Position numbers and translations under genes: made by a program. The notes below the pieces were generated by a model. The model saw only the letters and a list, made by a program, of their open reading frames with translations, ran no database searches and was not told where the DNA came from. Positions 53,749 through 63,052 of a stretch of DNA of 64,000 bases are shown one piece after another. The stretch spans positions 868,001-932,000 of the forward strand of contig NZ_JAIGNN010000002.1 of assembly GCF_019711565.1 (NCBI RefSeq). Direction: 5' to 3'. Source of the stretch: Qipengyuania proteolytica (GTDB taxonomy: Bacteria; Pseudomonadota; Alphaproteobacteria; Sphingomonadales; Sphingomonadaceae). Positions within the stretch are counted from its first letter, which is position 1. Every line of letters starts with the position of its first letter.

Positions 53749-55102
53749 GGCCGATGTCGAGCCTTCGCAGGCGATAGCGCCCCCTCCCCCCGCCAGGCCG
53801 CGGGCCATTTCGCGCGAGCGCATGGCGCTGCTGTTCGCGGTGATGCTGACCACTGCCGCGGGCAACACCGCGATGCAATCGGTGATGCCATCGATCGGAA
53901 CCGCGCTGCAGATAAACGACGTGTGGATCAGCCTCGCCTACAGCTGGTCCGCCCTGCTCTGGGTCGTCTGCGCGCCGTTCTGGGCCGAACGTTCCGACCG
54001 GCGCGGGCGCAAGGCGATGATGGCGCTGGGACTGGTCGGCTTCATCGCCAGCTTTTCCCTCTGCGGTCTGATGCTATGGTTCGGCCTGTCGGGCTATCTC
54101 ACCGCGTTCTGGGCGCTGTTGCTGTTTGCCGTGGCGCGCAGCTTGTACGGCGGTTTCGGCAGCGCTGCCCCGCCTGCGGTGCAGGCCTACGTAGCAAGTC
54201 GCACCCCGCGATCAGAACGGACGCAGGCGCTGTCCCTCATCGCCTCGAGCTTCGGCCTCGGCACGGTGATCGGCCCTGCGCTAGCACCGCTGATGGTGTT
54301 GCCGGGCGTCGGGCTTACCGGACCCTTCCTGATCTTTTCCGCCATTGGCGTCTTGACGCTGATCGCCCTCCGCTGGCGGCTCCCGAACGACGAGCCGCAA
54401 TTTCCCGCGCGCGGGAAGGCCTATGATGCGCCCTATTCGGGCAGCCCGACGTCCGAGATGGCCGAAGACGACGAGGAGAAGGACGAAGAGCAGGTCGAAC
54501 CGCACAAGCTGCGGTGGTTCGAACCGCGGCTGCGACCCTGGGTGATTTGCGGCCTGCTGGGCGGACATGCACAGGCCATGGTGCTTGGCATTTCGGGCTT
54601 CCTCGTGCTCGACCGCCTTGGCCTGCGCGATACGCCTGCGGAGGGTACCGGGCCGGTCGGCCTCGTCCTGATGAGCGGCGCCATCGCGACCTTGCTCGCC
54701 CAATGGGGCCTGATCCCGCGCTTCAACCTGGGGCCGCGCGCGGCGAGCCTGTCCGGGATAGCCATCTCTGCTTTCGGCGTGATCTTTCTGGGCTTCGCGG
54801 ACGATCTGCACTCGATCGCGCTGGCCTATGCGATCGCGTCGCTCGGCTTTGGCCTGTTCCGCCCCGGCAACACCTCGGGCACGTCGCTCGCCGTGACGCG
54901 GGCGGAGCAGGGGCAGGCCTCGGGCGTGACTGCCTCCGTTGCCGGCGCGAGCTTCATCTACGCCCCGGCGCTCGGCGTGTGGCTATACGGCCATTCGGAC
55001 TGGACGGGGTTCGGGCTGATCGTGGCGCTCTGCCTGATCGTGTTCGCCTATGGCTGGGCGTCGCTGCAGAAAGACAGCCTGCTGACGCGCGACCGTCGCT
55101 AG
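53747..55102 (+). CDS. MFS transporter
   Basis: 451 residues with 12 TM helices; the loop after helix 2 has FWAERSDRRGRKAMM, the motif A of drug/H+ antiporters, and helix 5 has GPALAPL near motif C position. A charged cytoplasmic loop rich in Asp and Glu (about 240-260) divides the halves. Substrate unknown. ATG 53747 lacks a strong Shine-Dalgarno. It overlaps arsC at the 3' end by four bases. Confidence 0.85.
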   Translation: MADVEPSQAIAPPPPARPRAISRERMALLFAVMLTTAAGNTAMQSVMPSIGTALQINDVWISLAYSWSALLWVVCAPFWAERSDRRGRKAMMALGLVGFIASFSLCGLMLWFGLSGYLTAFWALLLFAVARSLYGGFGSAAPPAVQAYVASRTPRSERTQALSLIASSFGLGTVIGPALAPLMVLPGVGLTGPFLIFSAIGVLTLIALRWRLPNDEPQFPARGKAYDAPYSGSPTSEMAEDDEEKDEEQVEPHKLRWFEPRLRPWVICGLLGGHAQAMVLGISGFLVLDRLGLRDTPAEGTGPVGLVLMSGAIATLLAQWGLIPRFNLGPRAASLSGIAISAFGVIFLGFADDLHSIALAYAIASLGFGLFRPGNTSGTSLAVTRAEQGQASGVTASVAGASFIYAPALGVWLYGHSDWTGFGLIVALCLIVFAYGWASLQKDSLLTRDRR

Positions 55103-55443
55103 AGGATTTCCAAGACCTTATCCTGCGGACGACACAGACGCACACCCTTCTCGGTCTCCACTAACGGCCTTTCGATCAGGATCGGGTCCGCCACCATCGC
55201 TTCGAGAACCGCATCAGCCGAAGCGGCTGGCAGGTCGCGTTCCTCCGCATCGGTACCGCGAATGCGCAAGCCTTCGTTCGGAGTGATCCCGGCATCTTTA
55301 TAGAGCTGCGCGAGCTTTGCCTTGCTCGGCGGATCCTTGAGATATTCGACCACCGTCACATCGACCTTTGACAGGTTTTCCAGGATCGCGAGCGTCTTGC
55401 GCGAGGTGCCGCATTTCGGGTTGTGCCAGATCGTCGCTTTCAT
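55099..55443 (-). CDS. arsC: Arsenate reductase (glutaredoxin type)
   Basis: Reduces arsenate to arsenite with glutathione/glutaredoxin. 114 residues of the ArsC/Spx fold, with active Cys11 in HNPKCGTSRKTL and the three-Arg pocket (IRGTDAEE, LIERPLV). ArsC-like YfgD or ArsI homologues share these motifs, and no arsenite pump or ArsR is adjacent, so its role may be general. Confidence 0.88.
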   Translation of the reverse strand: MKATIWHNPKCGTSRKTLAILENLSKVDVTVVEYLKDPPSKAKLAQLYKDAGITPNEGLRIRGTDAEERDLPAASADAVLEAMVADPILIERPLVETEKGVRLCRPQDKVLEIL

Positions 55444-55540
55444 CTCGGGCTCTCCTTGTTTCCCGCGCGGCTTAAGCGACTGTTGCGATCAGTGAAAGCT
55501 GCTCTTGCGATTTTTTCACGGGCCGGGATGCGGTTTCCGC

Positions 55541-55597
55541 TTGCGAATGAGAATGGTTCGCAATAGCACGCAGCCAGCAATTGAGAATCATTCGCAA
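55541..55597. promoter_or_regulatory. Two Fur-like boxes before the TonB receptor
   Basis: TTGCGAA (55541-55547) mirrors TTCGCAA (55557-55563), and a second site TTGAGAATCATTCGCAA spans 55581-55597, both rich in GAGAAT/ATTC as Fur boxes are. They lie 21-77 bases upstream of the receptor start and would allow iron repression. Confidence 0.65.
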
Positions 55598-55617
55598 GAT
55601 TAGAAAGTCCAAGTTTC

Positions 55618-57714
55618 ATGAGGATCGTTTCCGCTCGTGCCGCCCTACTGATCGGCACCACGCTCGCCACTTTCGGCGCACCCGCGCAGGCCGAAGACGC
55701 CCAGCCCGAACGCGACTACCTGCCGAGCGACATCGTCGTAACCGGCGACCGCGACGGTTACGGCAATGACGACGGCTCGACCGCGACCAAGACGCCGACT
55801 CCGCTGATCGACGTACCACAGGCCGTGACCACCATCACCCGCGACCAGCTCGACGACCAGAACGTCACCTCGCTCAACGAAGCGCTGCGGTTTGTGCCCG
55901 GCGTCAGCATGGAAACCGGCGAAGGTCACCGCGACGAAGTCTTCATCCGCGGCCAGGAAACCACCGCCGACTTCTTCATCGACGGCTTGCGCGACGACGC
56001 GCAATACTATCGCCCGCTCTACAACATCGAGCGCGTCGAAGTGCTCAAGGGCGCCAATGCGCTGATCTTCGGCCGCGGTGCGGGCGGCGGGGCGATCAAC
56101 CGCGTCAGCAAGAAGGCGATCATCGGCGACAGCCGCGTGATCGGCGCGGCCAGCGTCGACACCCACGGTGCTTTCAGTATCGCGGGCGACGTCGGCATCC
56201 CGGCAGGCGACACCGTGGCGCTGCGCCTCAATGGCACCTACGAGGAATTCGCCAACCACCGCGACGTATACGAAGGCCGCTTCATCGGTTTCAGCCCGAC
56301 CGCAACCGTCGCACTGGGCGCTGCGACCGACCTCGTGCTCAGCTATACCTACGACAATGACGAGCGCGTCGTCGATCGCGGCATTCCCGCTTTCCTCGGC
56401 CTTCCTGTCGAAGGCTACGACGAGACCTTCTTCGGCGATCCGGACTACAATTTCAGCGAGGTCGAAGCGCATATCGCCCGCGCCCGGCTCGATCACGATT
56501 TCGGTGGCGGCCTGTCGGCGAATGCGACCGTGCAATACGCGCATTACGACAAGTTCTATTCGAACATCGTCCCTTCGGAAGCGCTCGACACGGACAATGA
56601 CGGCGTGGCCGACACCGTCGCGCTGGGCGGCTACGAGAGCGGCACGGTGCGCGAGAACCTGATCGGCCAGGCGAACCTCGTCTGGGAAGGCAAGACCGGC
56701 AGCATCGGCCACACGCTGCTGCTCGGGGTCGAGGCTTCGCGCCAGAATACCGACGCAGACCGGTTCGGCGCGACGCTGGCGGATCCGGACGTCGATCTAG
56801 CCGACACCATCTTCATCCCGGCGTTCACGACCAGCTTCACCCGCGCCTCCACCTCGGAACTGTCGACCCTGTCGTTCTACATCCAGGACCAGGTCGACCT
56901 CGCCGACTGGCTGCAGGTCATCGTCGGTGCCCGCTATGACGAGTTCGATCTGGAAAGCTACGATATCGGCAACGATTTCGCCGCCTCGCGCAAGGACGAC
57001 AAGATCAGCCCGCGCCTCGGCGTGATCGTGAAGCCGCAGCCGAACCTGTCGCTTTACGCCGCCTATTCGGAAAGCTTCCTGCCGTCCGCGGGCGACCAGT
57101 TCACCGTGCTCAGCGGCAGCTCGATCAATCTCGAGCCGGAAAGCTTCGAGACGCTCGAAGCGGGCATCAAATATGCGCCGCGTGCCGACCTGCTGCTGAC
57201 CGCGGCCGTCTTCCGCCTCGATCGCAAGGACACCGCCTTTACCGATCCGGTGACGAACCTCGTGCTCCAGACCGGCGAGACCCGTGTGCAGGGCTTCGAG
57301 GCGGGCCTCGCCGGATCGCTGACCGACCAGCTGCATGTGAACCTTGGCTACACCTATCTCGATGGCGAAGTGCGTTCCGATACGAACTCGGCCGGGATCG
57401 GCACCGAGCTGCAGCAGATGCCCGAGCACCAGGTCGGCGCGTGGGGTCGATACGACTTCACCGACAATTTCGGCCTGGGCCTCGGCGTGGTCCACCAGTC
57501 GAGCCAGTTCGCCAGCTATAGCAACGAGGTGGTGCTGCCGTCATACACCCGCGTCGATGCCGCTGCCTTCTACACGGTGAACGACCGGATCAGCCTGCAG
57601 CTCAATGTCGAGAACCTGTTCGACGAGGATTACTATCCGAGCGCGCATGGCGACAACAACATCCAGCCGGGCAAGCCGCTGACGGCCAAGCTGGGTGTGC
57701 GCTTCGAACTCTAG
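55618..57714 (+). CDS. TonB-dependent siderophore receptor
   Basis: 698 residues: signal peptide (about 1-25), TonB box DIVVTGD, plug domain (about 55-170, with VEVLKGANALIFGRGAGGG), and a 22-strand barrel ending in the aromatic-poor VRFEL. The plug resembles catecholate and FhuE-type ferric siderophore receptors. Imports iron chelates across the outer membrane in iron shortage, consistent with the upstream Fur-like boxes. Confidence 0.92.
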   Translation: MRIVSARAALLIGTTLATFGAPAQAEDAQPERDYLPSDIVVTGDRDGYGNDDGSTATKTPTPLIDVPQAVTTITRDQLDDQNVTSLNEALRFVPGVSMETGEGHRDEVFIRGQETTADFFIDGLRDDAQYYRPLYNIERVEVLKGANALIFGRGAGGGAINRVSKKAIIGDSRVIGAASVDTHGAFSIAGDVGIPAGDTVALRLNGTYEEFANHRDVYEGRFIGFSPTATVALGAATDLVLSYTYDNDERVVDRGIPAFLGLPVEGYDETFFGDPDYNFSEVEAHIARARLDHDFGGGLSANATVQYAHYDKFYSNIVPSEALDTDNDGVADTVALGGYESGTVRENLIGQANLVWEGKTGSIGHTLLLGVEASRQNTDADRFGATLADPDVDLADTIFIPAFTTSFTRASTSELSTLSFYIQDQVDLADWLQVIVGARYDEFDLESYDIGNDFAASRKDDKISPRLGVIVKPQPNLSLYAAYSESFLPSAGDQFTVLSGSSINLEPESFETLEAGIKYAPRADLLLTAAVFRLDRKDTAFTDPVTNLVLQTGETRVQGFEAGLAGSLTDQLHVNLGYTYLDGEVRSDTNSAGIGTELQQMPEHQVGAWGRYDFTDNFGLGLGVVHQSSQFASYSNEVVLPSYTRVDAAAFYTVNDRISLQLNVENLFDEDYYPSAHGDNNIQPGKPLTAKLGVRFEL

Positions 57715-58262
57715 TCGTTGGATTCGTCGGGGGCGCTGATCGCGGGGACATCCTGCGCGGCGTCCTCGGCGCTGATACCCGGCACGGGCGCGGCGCTGAT
57801 CCGCTCCTGACGCCGGGCGACCCGGCCGGCCCGCTCGATCGCGCGGACGAGCCGCGGGTAGACGCCGCAGCGGCACAAATTGGGGATCGCCGCCCTGATC
57901 TCGGTTTCGCTCGGCGCGGCATTCTTTGCCAGCAGCGCGCTCGCCGCCATCACGATTCCCGGCGTGCAGAAGCCGCACTGGATCGCCTGCTCCGCCACCA
58001 TGGCCTGCTGCACCGGATGCGAGCGGTCGCGGCCGAGCCCTTCGATCGTGGTGATGTAGCGCCCCTCCGCCTCGGCGATGGTGATCAGGCAGCTGCGCAG
58101 CGCCTCGCCGTCGACATGCACCATGCAGGCGCCGCAATCGCCCTCCCCGCAGCCGTATTTCGTGCCGGTGAGGTTGGCCGCATCGCGCAGCGCCCATAGC
58201 AGCGGCGTGTCCGGCTCCATGCGGAAACGCACGGGCTTGCCGTTGACGGTCATGCTGGTCAT
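57711..58262 (-). CDS. 2Fe-2S small subunit of a xanthine-oxidase-type enzyme
   Basis: 183 residues with two [2Fe-2S] sites: CGEGDCGAC plus a later Cys (plant-ferredoxin type), and CGFCTPG with CRC (helical type). This is the IorA/CoxS small subunit of molybdenum hydroxylases such as isoquinoline 1-oxidoreductase. No molybdopterin-binding large subunit is nearby; a MATE gene follows on the other strand. Extended Ser/Ala/Pro C-terminal tail. Start ATG 58262 or 58253. Confidence 0.88.
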   Translation of the reverse strand: MTSMTVNGKPVRFRMEPDTPLLWALRDAANLTGTKYGCGEGDCGACMVHVDGEALRSCLITIAEAEGRYITTIEGLGRDRSHPVQQAMVAEQAIQCGFCTPGIVMAASALLAKNAAPSETEIRAAIPNLCRCGVYPRLVRAIERAGRVARRQERISAAPVPGISAEDAAQDVPAISAPDESND

Positions 58263-58375
58263 GCGGGGGCGCGCCTCATGCCCCCGTCCTATCGCATTGC
58301 GCCTGCCGTGCAAGCGAAGCGGTGCCCGCAATCCCCGCTAGGCAAGCGCCTCTCGCGCAGCTAGGCGAGGCGGCG

Positions 58376-59743
58376 ATGAGCGAGACGGCCAAACTGACGC
58401 GCGGAAGCGTTCGCGGCCATCTCGTGACCCAGACCGCCCCGATGATCATCGGCGTCGCGGCGATCATGTCGGTCGGCCTCATCGACGCCTATTTCATCGG
58501 CCAGCTCGGATCGCAGGAACTGGCGGCAGTGAGCTTCATCTTCCCGATTACCATCGCGCTTTCCAGCCTCGGCGTGGGGGTGATGGTGGGCATCAACTCG
58601 GTGATCGCCCGCGCGCTCGGCGAAGGCGATCGCGATCGGGCGGAGCGCCGCGCCAATTTCGGCGCGGTGTTCGCGCTCGGTATCGGCATCGCGCTGGCCC
58701 TGGCGCTCTATCTCCTGCTCGATGCGCTATTCCGGCTGATGCAGGCACCCGAGGCCCTGTTGCCGCTGATCCGCGAATACATGCGGCCCTATGCGCTCGG
58801 CATGGTGCTTCTGCTCGTTCAGATGGCGCTCAACGGCATATTGCGCGGGCAGGGAGAGGCGAAGGCGACGAGCTATGTCTCGCTGACCTACTCGGTCGCG
58901 AACTGGGTGCTCGATCCGCTGCTGATCACCGGCATCGGCGGCTTCGAAGGCTTCGGTGTCGCGGGCGCCGCCTATGCCACGCTCGCGGGCTGGGCCATCG
59001 CGATCGTGATGGCGCTTTGGCTGATCGGGCGCAGCACCCTCAAAATCCATCCTGCGCTCATCCGCCAGTGTCGCTGGGGCGAATCCGCCAAGGCGATCCT
59101 CAGTGTCGCCGGGCCGGCCGCCTTCTCCAACGCGATCAACCCCATCGGCCTGTCGGTCCTCACCGCGCTGCTTGCAAGCCAGGGCGAGGCGGCGGTGGCG
59201 GGCTTCGGCGCCGCCGGGCGTCTGCAGAGCTTCGCGGTCGTGCCGCTGCTGGCGCTGTCGGGATCGATCGGTGCCATCGTCGGCCAGAACTGGGGCGCAG
59301 GCATGCCCGGTCGCTCGCGCGAGGCCATGCGCGAGGCGGCGCTGTTCTGCATCGGCTACGGCCTCGTCGTCGCCATCATGCTCTATGCCTTCGGGGATTG
59401 GTTTGCGGATTTCTTCACCGACGATCCCGCCGTGATCGAGCAATTCTCGCGCTACCTCGCCATCTCGGTCTGGGGCTATGCCGGCTTCGGCGTGCTGATC
59501 GTCGCCAACGGCGCGATGAACGCGGTCGACAAGGCGCGCTATGCGCTGGGCCAGAGCTTTGCGCGGGTGTTCCTGGTGATGCTCCCCTTCGCCTGGCTGC
59601 TGCGCGGCGCATGGGGCCCGGACGCGATCTATGCCGCCGAGCTTGCGGCCAATGTGCTGGGCGGCTTGCTGGCCGCCTGGCTCGCCTGGCGGGTGCTGCG
59701 CGCACACTCCGAAAACACGCCCGAGCCCCAAACCATTCGTTAA
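58376..59743 (+). CDS. MATE family efflux transporter
   Basis: 455 residues with 12 TM helices in two equal halves, the second starting near SVAGPAAFSNAINPIG. Acidic residues in the first half (GLIDAYFIGQLGSQEL) are typical of Na+/H+-coupled NorM/DinF-type pumps. Substrate unknown. AGGCGAGG upstream of ATG 58376. Confidence 0.9.
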   Translation: MSETAKLTRGSVRGHLVTQTAPMIIGVAAIMSVGLIDAYFIGQLGSQELAAVSFIFPITIALSSLGVGVMVGINSVIARALGEGDRDRAERRANFGAVFALGIGIALALALYLLLDALFRLMQAPEALLPLIREYMRPYALGMVLLLVQMALNGILRGQGEAKATSYVSLTYSVANWVLDPLLITGIGGFEGFGVAGAAYATLAGWAIAIVMALWLIGRSTLKIHPALIRQCRWGESAKAILSVAGPAAFSNAINPIGLSVLTALLASQGEAAVAGFGAAGRLQSFAVVPLLALSGSIGAIVGQNWGAGMPGRSREAMREAALFCIGYGLVVAIMLYAFGDWFADFFTDDPAVIEQFSRYLAISVWGYAGFGVLIVANGAMNAVDKARYALGQSFARVFLVMLPFAWLLRGAWGPDAIYAAELAANVLGGLLAAWLAWRVLRAHSENTPEPQTIR

Positions 59744-59790
59744 CCATCTTCGGGCATAGCTGACCCCCGATCGTATCAGGGGCCGATGCA

Positions 59791-62187
59791 ATGGATGATC
59801 TTCTGGCGGATTTTGTCGCCGAAACGCGTGAAATGCTGGAAGCGAGCGGGGGCGAAATCGTCGCCTGGGAAGCCGATCCTTCGGACAAGGCCCGCCTCGA
59901 CACAATTTTCCGCTTCGTCCACACGGTCAAGGGAAACTGCGGTTTCTTCGATTTCCCGCGCCTCGAAAAGCTCAGCCACGCCGCCGAAGATGCCCTGTCG
60001 GAATGCCGTGCCGGGCGGCGCGAGCCCGACAGCGCGCTCGTGTCAGCCGTGCTCGCGATCATCGACCGGATCAGCGAAATGACCGATGCCATCGAAGCCG
60101 GCGAAGACTTCCCCGAAGGCGGCGACGACCAGCTGATCGCCGCGCTCCAGCCGGGCGAAGATTTCGAGGTCGCGAGCGCGGCGATGCAGGATGCCCCCCG
60201 CGAAACCGTGACCGCCAATGAGGACACGAGCGACGAAGCCGCACCCAAGGCCGCGCGTGCAAACCCGGTCCAGCGCTCGATCCGCCTGCCCGTCGACCTG
60301 CTCGACGAGGTGATGAAGGGCGTGTCCGACATGGTCCTCGCGCGCAACGACCTCGCGCGCCGCCTGCGCGAAGCGGGCGAGCAGCCGACCATCGACGGTC
60401 CGTTCGACCGTCTCTCCACCATCCTCGCCGATGTCCGCACCGCGATCACCCGCATGCGCATGCAGCGGCTCGAGCACCTGTTCAGCTCGCTCCCGCGCCT
60501 GGTGCGCGACCTGTCCACCGAACTCGGCAAGCAGGTGATGGTCGATTTCGAAGGCGGCGAGGTCGAACTCGATCGCGAGATGATCGAAATGGTTCGCGAT
60601 CCGCTGACCCACATCATCCGCAATGCCATCGATCACGGGATCGAAGGCCCGGGCGAACGCCTTAAAAAAGGCAAGCGCGAGATCGGCCTGCTCCGCTTCG
60701 CAGCGCGCCAGTCGGGCAACCAGATCAGCCTAGTGATTTCCGACGACGGCCGCGGCATCGATACCGTGCGGCTGGCCGAAAAGGCGGTCGCCGCCGGCAT
60801 CTATTCGCGGGCCGAGATCGACCGCATGTCGGATCGCCGCAAGCAGCACCTGATCTTCCACGCCGGCCTGTCGACCGCGGACACGGTAAGCTCGGTCTCC
60901 GGTCGCGGCGTCGGGATGGACGTGGTGCGCGCCAATATCGAACGCGTCGGAGGATCGATCGACCTCGTCAGCAAGCCGGGCGAAGGCACCAGTTTCCACC
61001 TCAAGCTGCCCCTCACCCTCAGCATCATAGCCGCGCTTACCGTGGGCTCCAGCGGCCAGCGCTATGCCATCCCGCGCAGCTATGTCGAGGAAATCGTCTT
61101 CGGTTCGAGCAGCAATGTCGAATTCGCCGAAGCGGGCGAGCGCCGCCTCGTCACCTTCCGTGGCAAGCGCGTCCCCTGCCTTGCGCTCGGCGATATCCTC
61201 GGCACCGAGGCCAATGAGGATATCGAGTGGGAGGACAAGACGCTGGTCCTGATCCGCCTCGCCAACGAGGAGGTCTTCGCGCTGGCCGTCGACCGGGTGT
61301 TCGATCACGAGGACGTCGTGGTCAAGCCGATCGCCCCTGCGGTCATGGAAACCCGGCTTTACGCCGGTACGACGCTGCTCGACGACGGAAGGCCGATGAT
61401 GCTGCTCGACCTGCCGAGCATAGCCACCAGCCGCCTGCTGATGAACGAAGGCCGTAGCGCGGCTCCGGTCGTCGAGGAGGAAAGGGTCGAAGCGCGCCGC
61501 AAGACCGTTCCGATCATGCTGTTCGCCGGTCTCGACGGTCGTCGCCGCGCGGTCCGGCTCGAAATGGTCCGCCGGATCGACACCGTCTCGCGCGAGGCGA
61601 TCGATATCGACGGACGCCGCATGCAGGCGGTTATCGACGGCTCGATCTTCCCGCTGGTCGGCCTCGAATACGGCGAGCTGAGCGAAGAACGCTGCCGCTT
61701 GCTCCGCCTGTCCGACGGCGAGAACGAAGTGGTCTACGCCGTGGGCGAGGTGCTCGACGCTGCCGAGATGGAAGGCGAAATCATCCCGTCGCACGACGAT
61801 CCGCTGATCGAGGGTGTCACGCTGATCGATGATGCCCCGATCCCGGTCATCGACGGCCACACGCTGTTCGCCCGGCATCATGCCCCGCGCCGCACCGAAC
61901 AGCCGCTCACCTGCCGCATTCCGGCCGACAGCGACTGGGCCCGGACCATCCTCGGCCCCCTCGTCGAGGCGGCCGGTTACCGCGTCGCCAGCGACGGGGA
62001 CGAGGACGCGGATGTCGCCATCCTTCTCGCCGAACAGGCCGACGTGCCTGCCGGCCCGGCGCGCAGCGTCATCCGCCTGCGCCAGGAACCCGAGGGCGTC
62101 GGCGAGGATGCCGAAACCATCTACCGCTACGATCGCGACGGCTTGCTCGCCGCGCTCAAACAGGCCCGTTTCGGGAGGACCGCATGA
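59791..62187 (+). CDS. cheA: Chemotaxis histidine kinase CheA
   Basis: 798 residues: HPt domain (1-105) with phospho-accepting His44 in RFVHTVKGN, dimerisation and HATPase domains (about 175-420, DPLTHIIRNAIDHGIE and GRGVGMDVVR), CheW-like regulatory domain(s) after that, and a further C-terminal CheW-like half. No P2 domain is obvious, only a short acidic linker at about 115-165. First gene of cheA-cheW-cheY-cheB. Confidence 0.95.
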   Translation: MDDLLADFVAETREMLEASGGEIVAWEADPSDKARLDTIFRFVHTVKGNCGFFDFPRLEKLSHAAEDALSECRAGRREPDSALVSAVLAIIDRISEMTDAIEAGEDFPEGGDDQLIAALQPGEDFEVASAAMQDAPRETVTANEDTSDEAAPKAARANPVQRSIRLPVDLLDEVMKGVSDMVLARNDLARRLREAGEQPTIDGPFDRLSTILADVRTAITRMRMQRLEHLFSSLPRLVRDLSTELGKQVMVDFEGGEVELDREMIEMVRDPLTHIIRNAIDHGIEGPGERLKKGKREIGLLRFAARQSGNQISLVISDDGRGIDTVRLAEKAVAAGIYSRAEIDRMSDRRKQHLIFHAGLSTADTVSSVSGRGVGMDVVRANIERVGGSIDLVSKPGEGTSFHLKLPLTLSIIAALTVGSSGQRYAIPRSYVEEIVFGSSSNVEFAEAGERRLVTFRGKRVPCLALGDILGTEANEDIEWEDKTLVLIRLANEEVFALAVDRVFDHEDVVVKPIAPAVMETRLYAGTTLLDDGRPMMLLDLPSIATSRLLMNEGRSAAPVVEEERVEARRKTVPIMLFAGLDGRRRAVRLEMVRRIDTVSREAIDIDGRRMQAVIDGSIFPLVGLEYGELSEERCRLLRLSDGENEVVYAVGEVLDAAEMEGEIIPSHDDPLIEGVTLIDDAPIPVIDGHTLFARHHAPRRTEQPLTCRIPADSDWARTILGPLVEAAGYRVASDGDEDADVAILLAEQADVPAGPARSVIRLRQEPEGVGEDAETIYRYDRDGLLAALKQARFGRTA

Positions 62188-62618
62188 CCCAGTTGCTACT
62201 CCAGTGCCTCATCGCCGGTCGCCAGGCCGCGATCCCGGCGAGCGACGTCCAGTCGGTGATCGAGGTCGACGAGATCACGCCGATCCCGCGCACGCCCGAT
62301 TTCATCCGCGGCCTTACCGCGCTGCGCAGCCAGGCGCTGACCGTGATCGACTGCTCGCTTGCGCTCGGGCTCGAAAGTGCCGGTGACCAGCCGGACCAGC
62401 GCGCGGCTGTCGTCGAGATCGAAGGCCACCTCTACGCACTGCTTGTGGATGCCGCCTATGATGTCGGTGAAGCGAGCAGCGAGCCGGTCGCGGTGCCCGG
62501 CGGTTTCGGCCCCGGCTGGCAGCGCGCCGCGCGCGGCATGGTCGAAACCGAAACCGGCCCCACCCTCCTCATCGATGTCGAAGCCCTGATTGCCGGTCCG
62601 CTCGAAGAGGCGGCTTAA
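62184..62618 (+). CDS. cheW: Chemotaxis coupling protein CheW
   Basis: 144 residues, a single CheW domain. It links CheA to receptors at the membrane array. Visible features: QSVIEVDEITPIPRTPDFIRGL and a hydrophobic core of beta strands. Overlaps cheA in ATGA. No receptor (MCP) gene is in the window. Confidence 0.93.
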   Translation: MTQLLLQCLIAGRQAAIPASDVQSVIEVDEITPIPRTPDFIRGLTALRSQALTVIDCSLALGLESAGDQPDQRAAVVEIEGHLYALLVDAAYDVGEASSEPVAVPGGFGPGWQRAARGMVETETGPTLLIDVEALIAGPLEEAA

Positions 62619-62675
62619 GCGAATAGTTACGCATCGGGCCTTATACATCGCCCGAAACATACGAGGTCCACTACC

Positions 62676-63041
62676 ATGAAAACCTGCCTGATCGTCGACG
62701 ACTCGCGTGTCATCCGCAAGGTGTCGCGCCACATCCTCGAGACGCTCGGCTTCACTGTCGAGGAAGCCGAGAACGGCCAGGAGGGCCTTGAACGCTGCAT
62801 GGAGACCATGCCCGACGTGGTCCTGCTCGACTGGAACATGCCGGTCATGACCGGCATCGAATTCATCACCCAGCTGCGCCAGCGCGAGGGCGGCGACAAG
62901 CCCAAGGTGGTGTTCTGCACCACCGAAAACGACGTCGCCCACATCCGCGAGGCGATCAGCGCCGGGGCGGACGAATACGTGATGAAGCCGTTCGATCACG
63001 AAACGCTGCAGATCAAGCTCCAGCTTGTCGGCATGGCCTGA
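62676..63041 (+). CDS. cheY: Response regulator CheY
   Basis: 121 residues, single receiver domain. Acidic pair DD at 8-9, phospho-Asp52 in VVLLDWNMP, Thr/Ser switch near 81, and Lys103 in VMKPF. It would shuttle CheA's signal to the flagellar motor, or serve as a phosphate sink. It follows cheW by 57 bases. Confidence 0.93.
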   Translation: MKTCLIVDDSRVIRKVSRHILETLGFTVEEAENGQEGLERCMETMPDVVLLDWNMPVMTGIEFITQLRQREGGDKPKVVFCTTENDVAHIREAISAGADEYVMKPFDHETLQIKLQLVGMA

Positions 63042-63052
63042 GGAGCGCCGGC

